NCBI GenBank assembly: GCA_034716535.1
Contig: JAYEJW010000153.1
Coordinates: 1-14,471 of the forward strand
DNA length: 14,471 nt
Direction: 5' to 3'
Source: JAYEJW01 sp034716535
GTDB lineage: Bacteria > Pseudomonadota > Gammaproteobacteria > Chromatiales > Chromatiaceae
The notes beneath the pieces were generated by a model. The model was given only the letters and a program-made list of their open reading frames with translations, had not been told where the DNA came from and ran no database searches. Of this stretch, positions 13,890 through 14,471 are shown piece after piece (the stretch's first letter is position 1; each line of letters opens with the position of its first letter). Made by a program: the position numbers and the translations under genes.

Positions 13890-14471
13890 ATGCAGAACTT
13901 CCTGGCGCGAAATCCATTCGACATTACCAAGGCTACCGATCTTTCCGACGAGGAAATACAGCTACTATGGGTAGACATGCCGGCAAGTGGGGGTTTTGAG
14001 GCATTGGCAAAGCCGACTTCTCCGATGCCAATGATGGTGCTCGGTGGAAAAGGTAGTGGTAAGACGCACTTGCTTCGGTATTATTCATTCGCGGTACAGA
14101 AACTGCGTCATTCACGGCGGTTGCTGGAAGGAGTGAAGAAGGATGGTTTCGTGGGTGTGTATGTGAGATGTGGAGGGCTGAATTATTCACGTTTTTCCGG
14201 CAAGGGACAGTCTGAAGAGGTATGGAACAGTGTATTTGCCTACTATGTTGACTTGTGGCTGGCGTACGGGGTGCTATCAACTATTGCAGAAGTGCTGGCG
14301 CAGAGCGAACTAGAAGAGAACGAACATGAAGCATTTTGTAGGAGCGTTTGTTCGCTTTTTACGACGCAAGAGAAGATTGAGTGTAGCTCACTCAACGAAA
14401 TATTAGCATTGTTTGACGCAGAGAGAAAGAACCTGGATGCAAGAATCAACAATGCGGCACTTACAAGAACC
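13890..14471 (+). CDS. P-loop ATPase, probably ORC/CDC6-like, N-terminal part (runs off the window)
   Basis: The first 194 residues are present and the frame is still open at the right edge. The protein begins MQNFLARNPFDITKATDLSD, then reaches a clear Walker A GGKGSGKT (52-59) after a hydrophobic strand MMVLG, followed by HLLRYYSF. FVGVYVRCGGLNYSRF (~86-101) and EEVWNSVFAYYVDLWLAYG (~108-126) look like the strand and helix after the P-loop in STAND/AAA-type ATPases. Walker B and any effector domain would be downstream. The start ATG is 11 bases after the PRTase stop, with AAGAG as a weak ribosome site. As part of the methyltransferase-PRTase operon it is likely the sensor or motor component. 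The ORC/CDC6 assignment is from memory of this gene pairing; the P-loop itself is certain. Confidence 0.72.
   Translation, partial: MQNFLARNPFDITKATDLSDEEIQLLWVDMPASGGFEALAKPTSPMPMMVLGGKGSGKTHLLRYYSFAVQKLRHSRRLLEGVKKDGFVGVYVRCGGLNYSRFSGKGQSEEVWNSVFAYYVDLWLAYGVLSTIAEVLAQSELEENEHEAFCRSVCSLFTTQEKIECSSLNEILALFDAERKNLDARINNAALTRT

Larger units (their letters stand above)
11340..14471 (+). mobile_element. Left part of a probable acquired (defence-type) genomic island
   Basis: Amylosucrase homology breaks off near 11335-11345. From there composition falls (25 G/C of 60 at 13081-13140, against 43 of 60 at 7741-7800) and codons use more A/T at third positions. Gene content switches from sucrose metabolism to a methyltransferase, a PRTase-like protein and a P-loop ATPase. 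No integrase, transposase, tRNA or repeat pair is visible at this junction. The right boundary lies outside the window, so the mobilising mechanism is unknown. Confidence 0.55.

Noticed and set aside
1..14471. tRNA or rRNA genes, CRISPR arrays, transposase or integrase genes
   Set aside because: None was recognised on either strand by reading; in particular no tRNA or integrase marks the island junction near 11.34 kb.

Overview
The window looks like the chromosome of a GC-rich, probably halotolerant or halophilic gammaproteobacterium. The main clue is a sucrose-synthesis operon in the order sucrose-phosphate synthase, sucrose-phosphate phosphatase, fructokinase, amylosucrase. I recall this layout from halotolerant methanotrophs such as Methylotuvimicrobium (Methylomicrobium) alcaliphilum, which make sucrose as a compatible solute. 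Species cannot be fixed from the sequence, and composition up to about 11.34 kb is GC-rich (hand count 43 G/C of 60 at 7741-7800).

Layout. (1) 1-103: AT-rich edge, then a plus-strand gene (104-1747) for a cytosolic protein with paired Rossmann-like segments, a prokaryotic RyR domain and a C-terminal SLOG-like nucleotide-binding domain. It looks truncated at its 5' end. (2) 1796-3355, minus, convergent with the first: a membrane protein with a cytoplasmic coiled coil, one membrane segment and a periplasmic formylglycine-generating-enzyme-like domain that lacks the catalytic cysteines. (3) 3356-3857: about 500 bases with no convincing gene but two good hairpins. (4) 3858-5150, minus: exported NHL-like beta-propeller protein. 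(5) 5385-6494, minus: alpha/beta-hydrolase lipoprotein (DUF900 type). (6) 6694-10576, plus: sps-spp-fruK, joined by ATGA overlaps. They make sucrose from UDP-glucose and fructose-6-phosphate, and fruK returns free fructose to the pool. (7) 10607-11533, plus: wrecked amylosucrase. An internal in-frame deletion removed the catalytic nucleophile and acid/base region, and the 3' end is cut off near 11335-11345.

(8) From about 11.34 kb to the window end the composition becomes AT-richer (25 G/C of 60 at 13081-13140) and the content changes entirely. Three tightly packed plus-strand genes follow: a DNA methyltransferase with motif I before a TSPPY motif IV, a phosphoribosyltransferase-like protein (PRTase-CE type), and the N-terminal 194 residues of a P-loop ATPase (probably ORC/CDC6-like). 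I read this as the left end of an acquired defence-type island that replaced the 3' end of the amylosucrase gene. The methyltransferase-PRTase-ATPase module is the most interesting item here. Its effector or nuclease, if any, should lie beyond the right edge.

All family assignments come from reading motifs and from memory of the families. No search or structure prediction was run.
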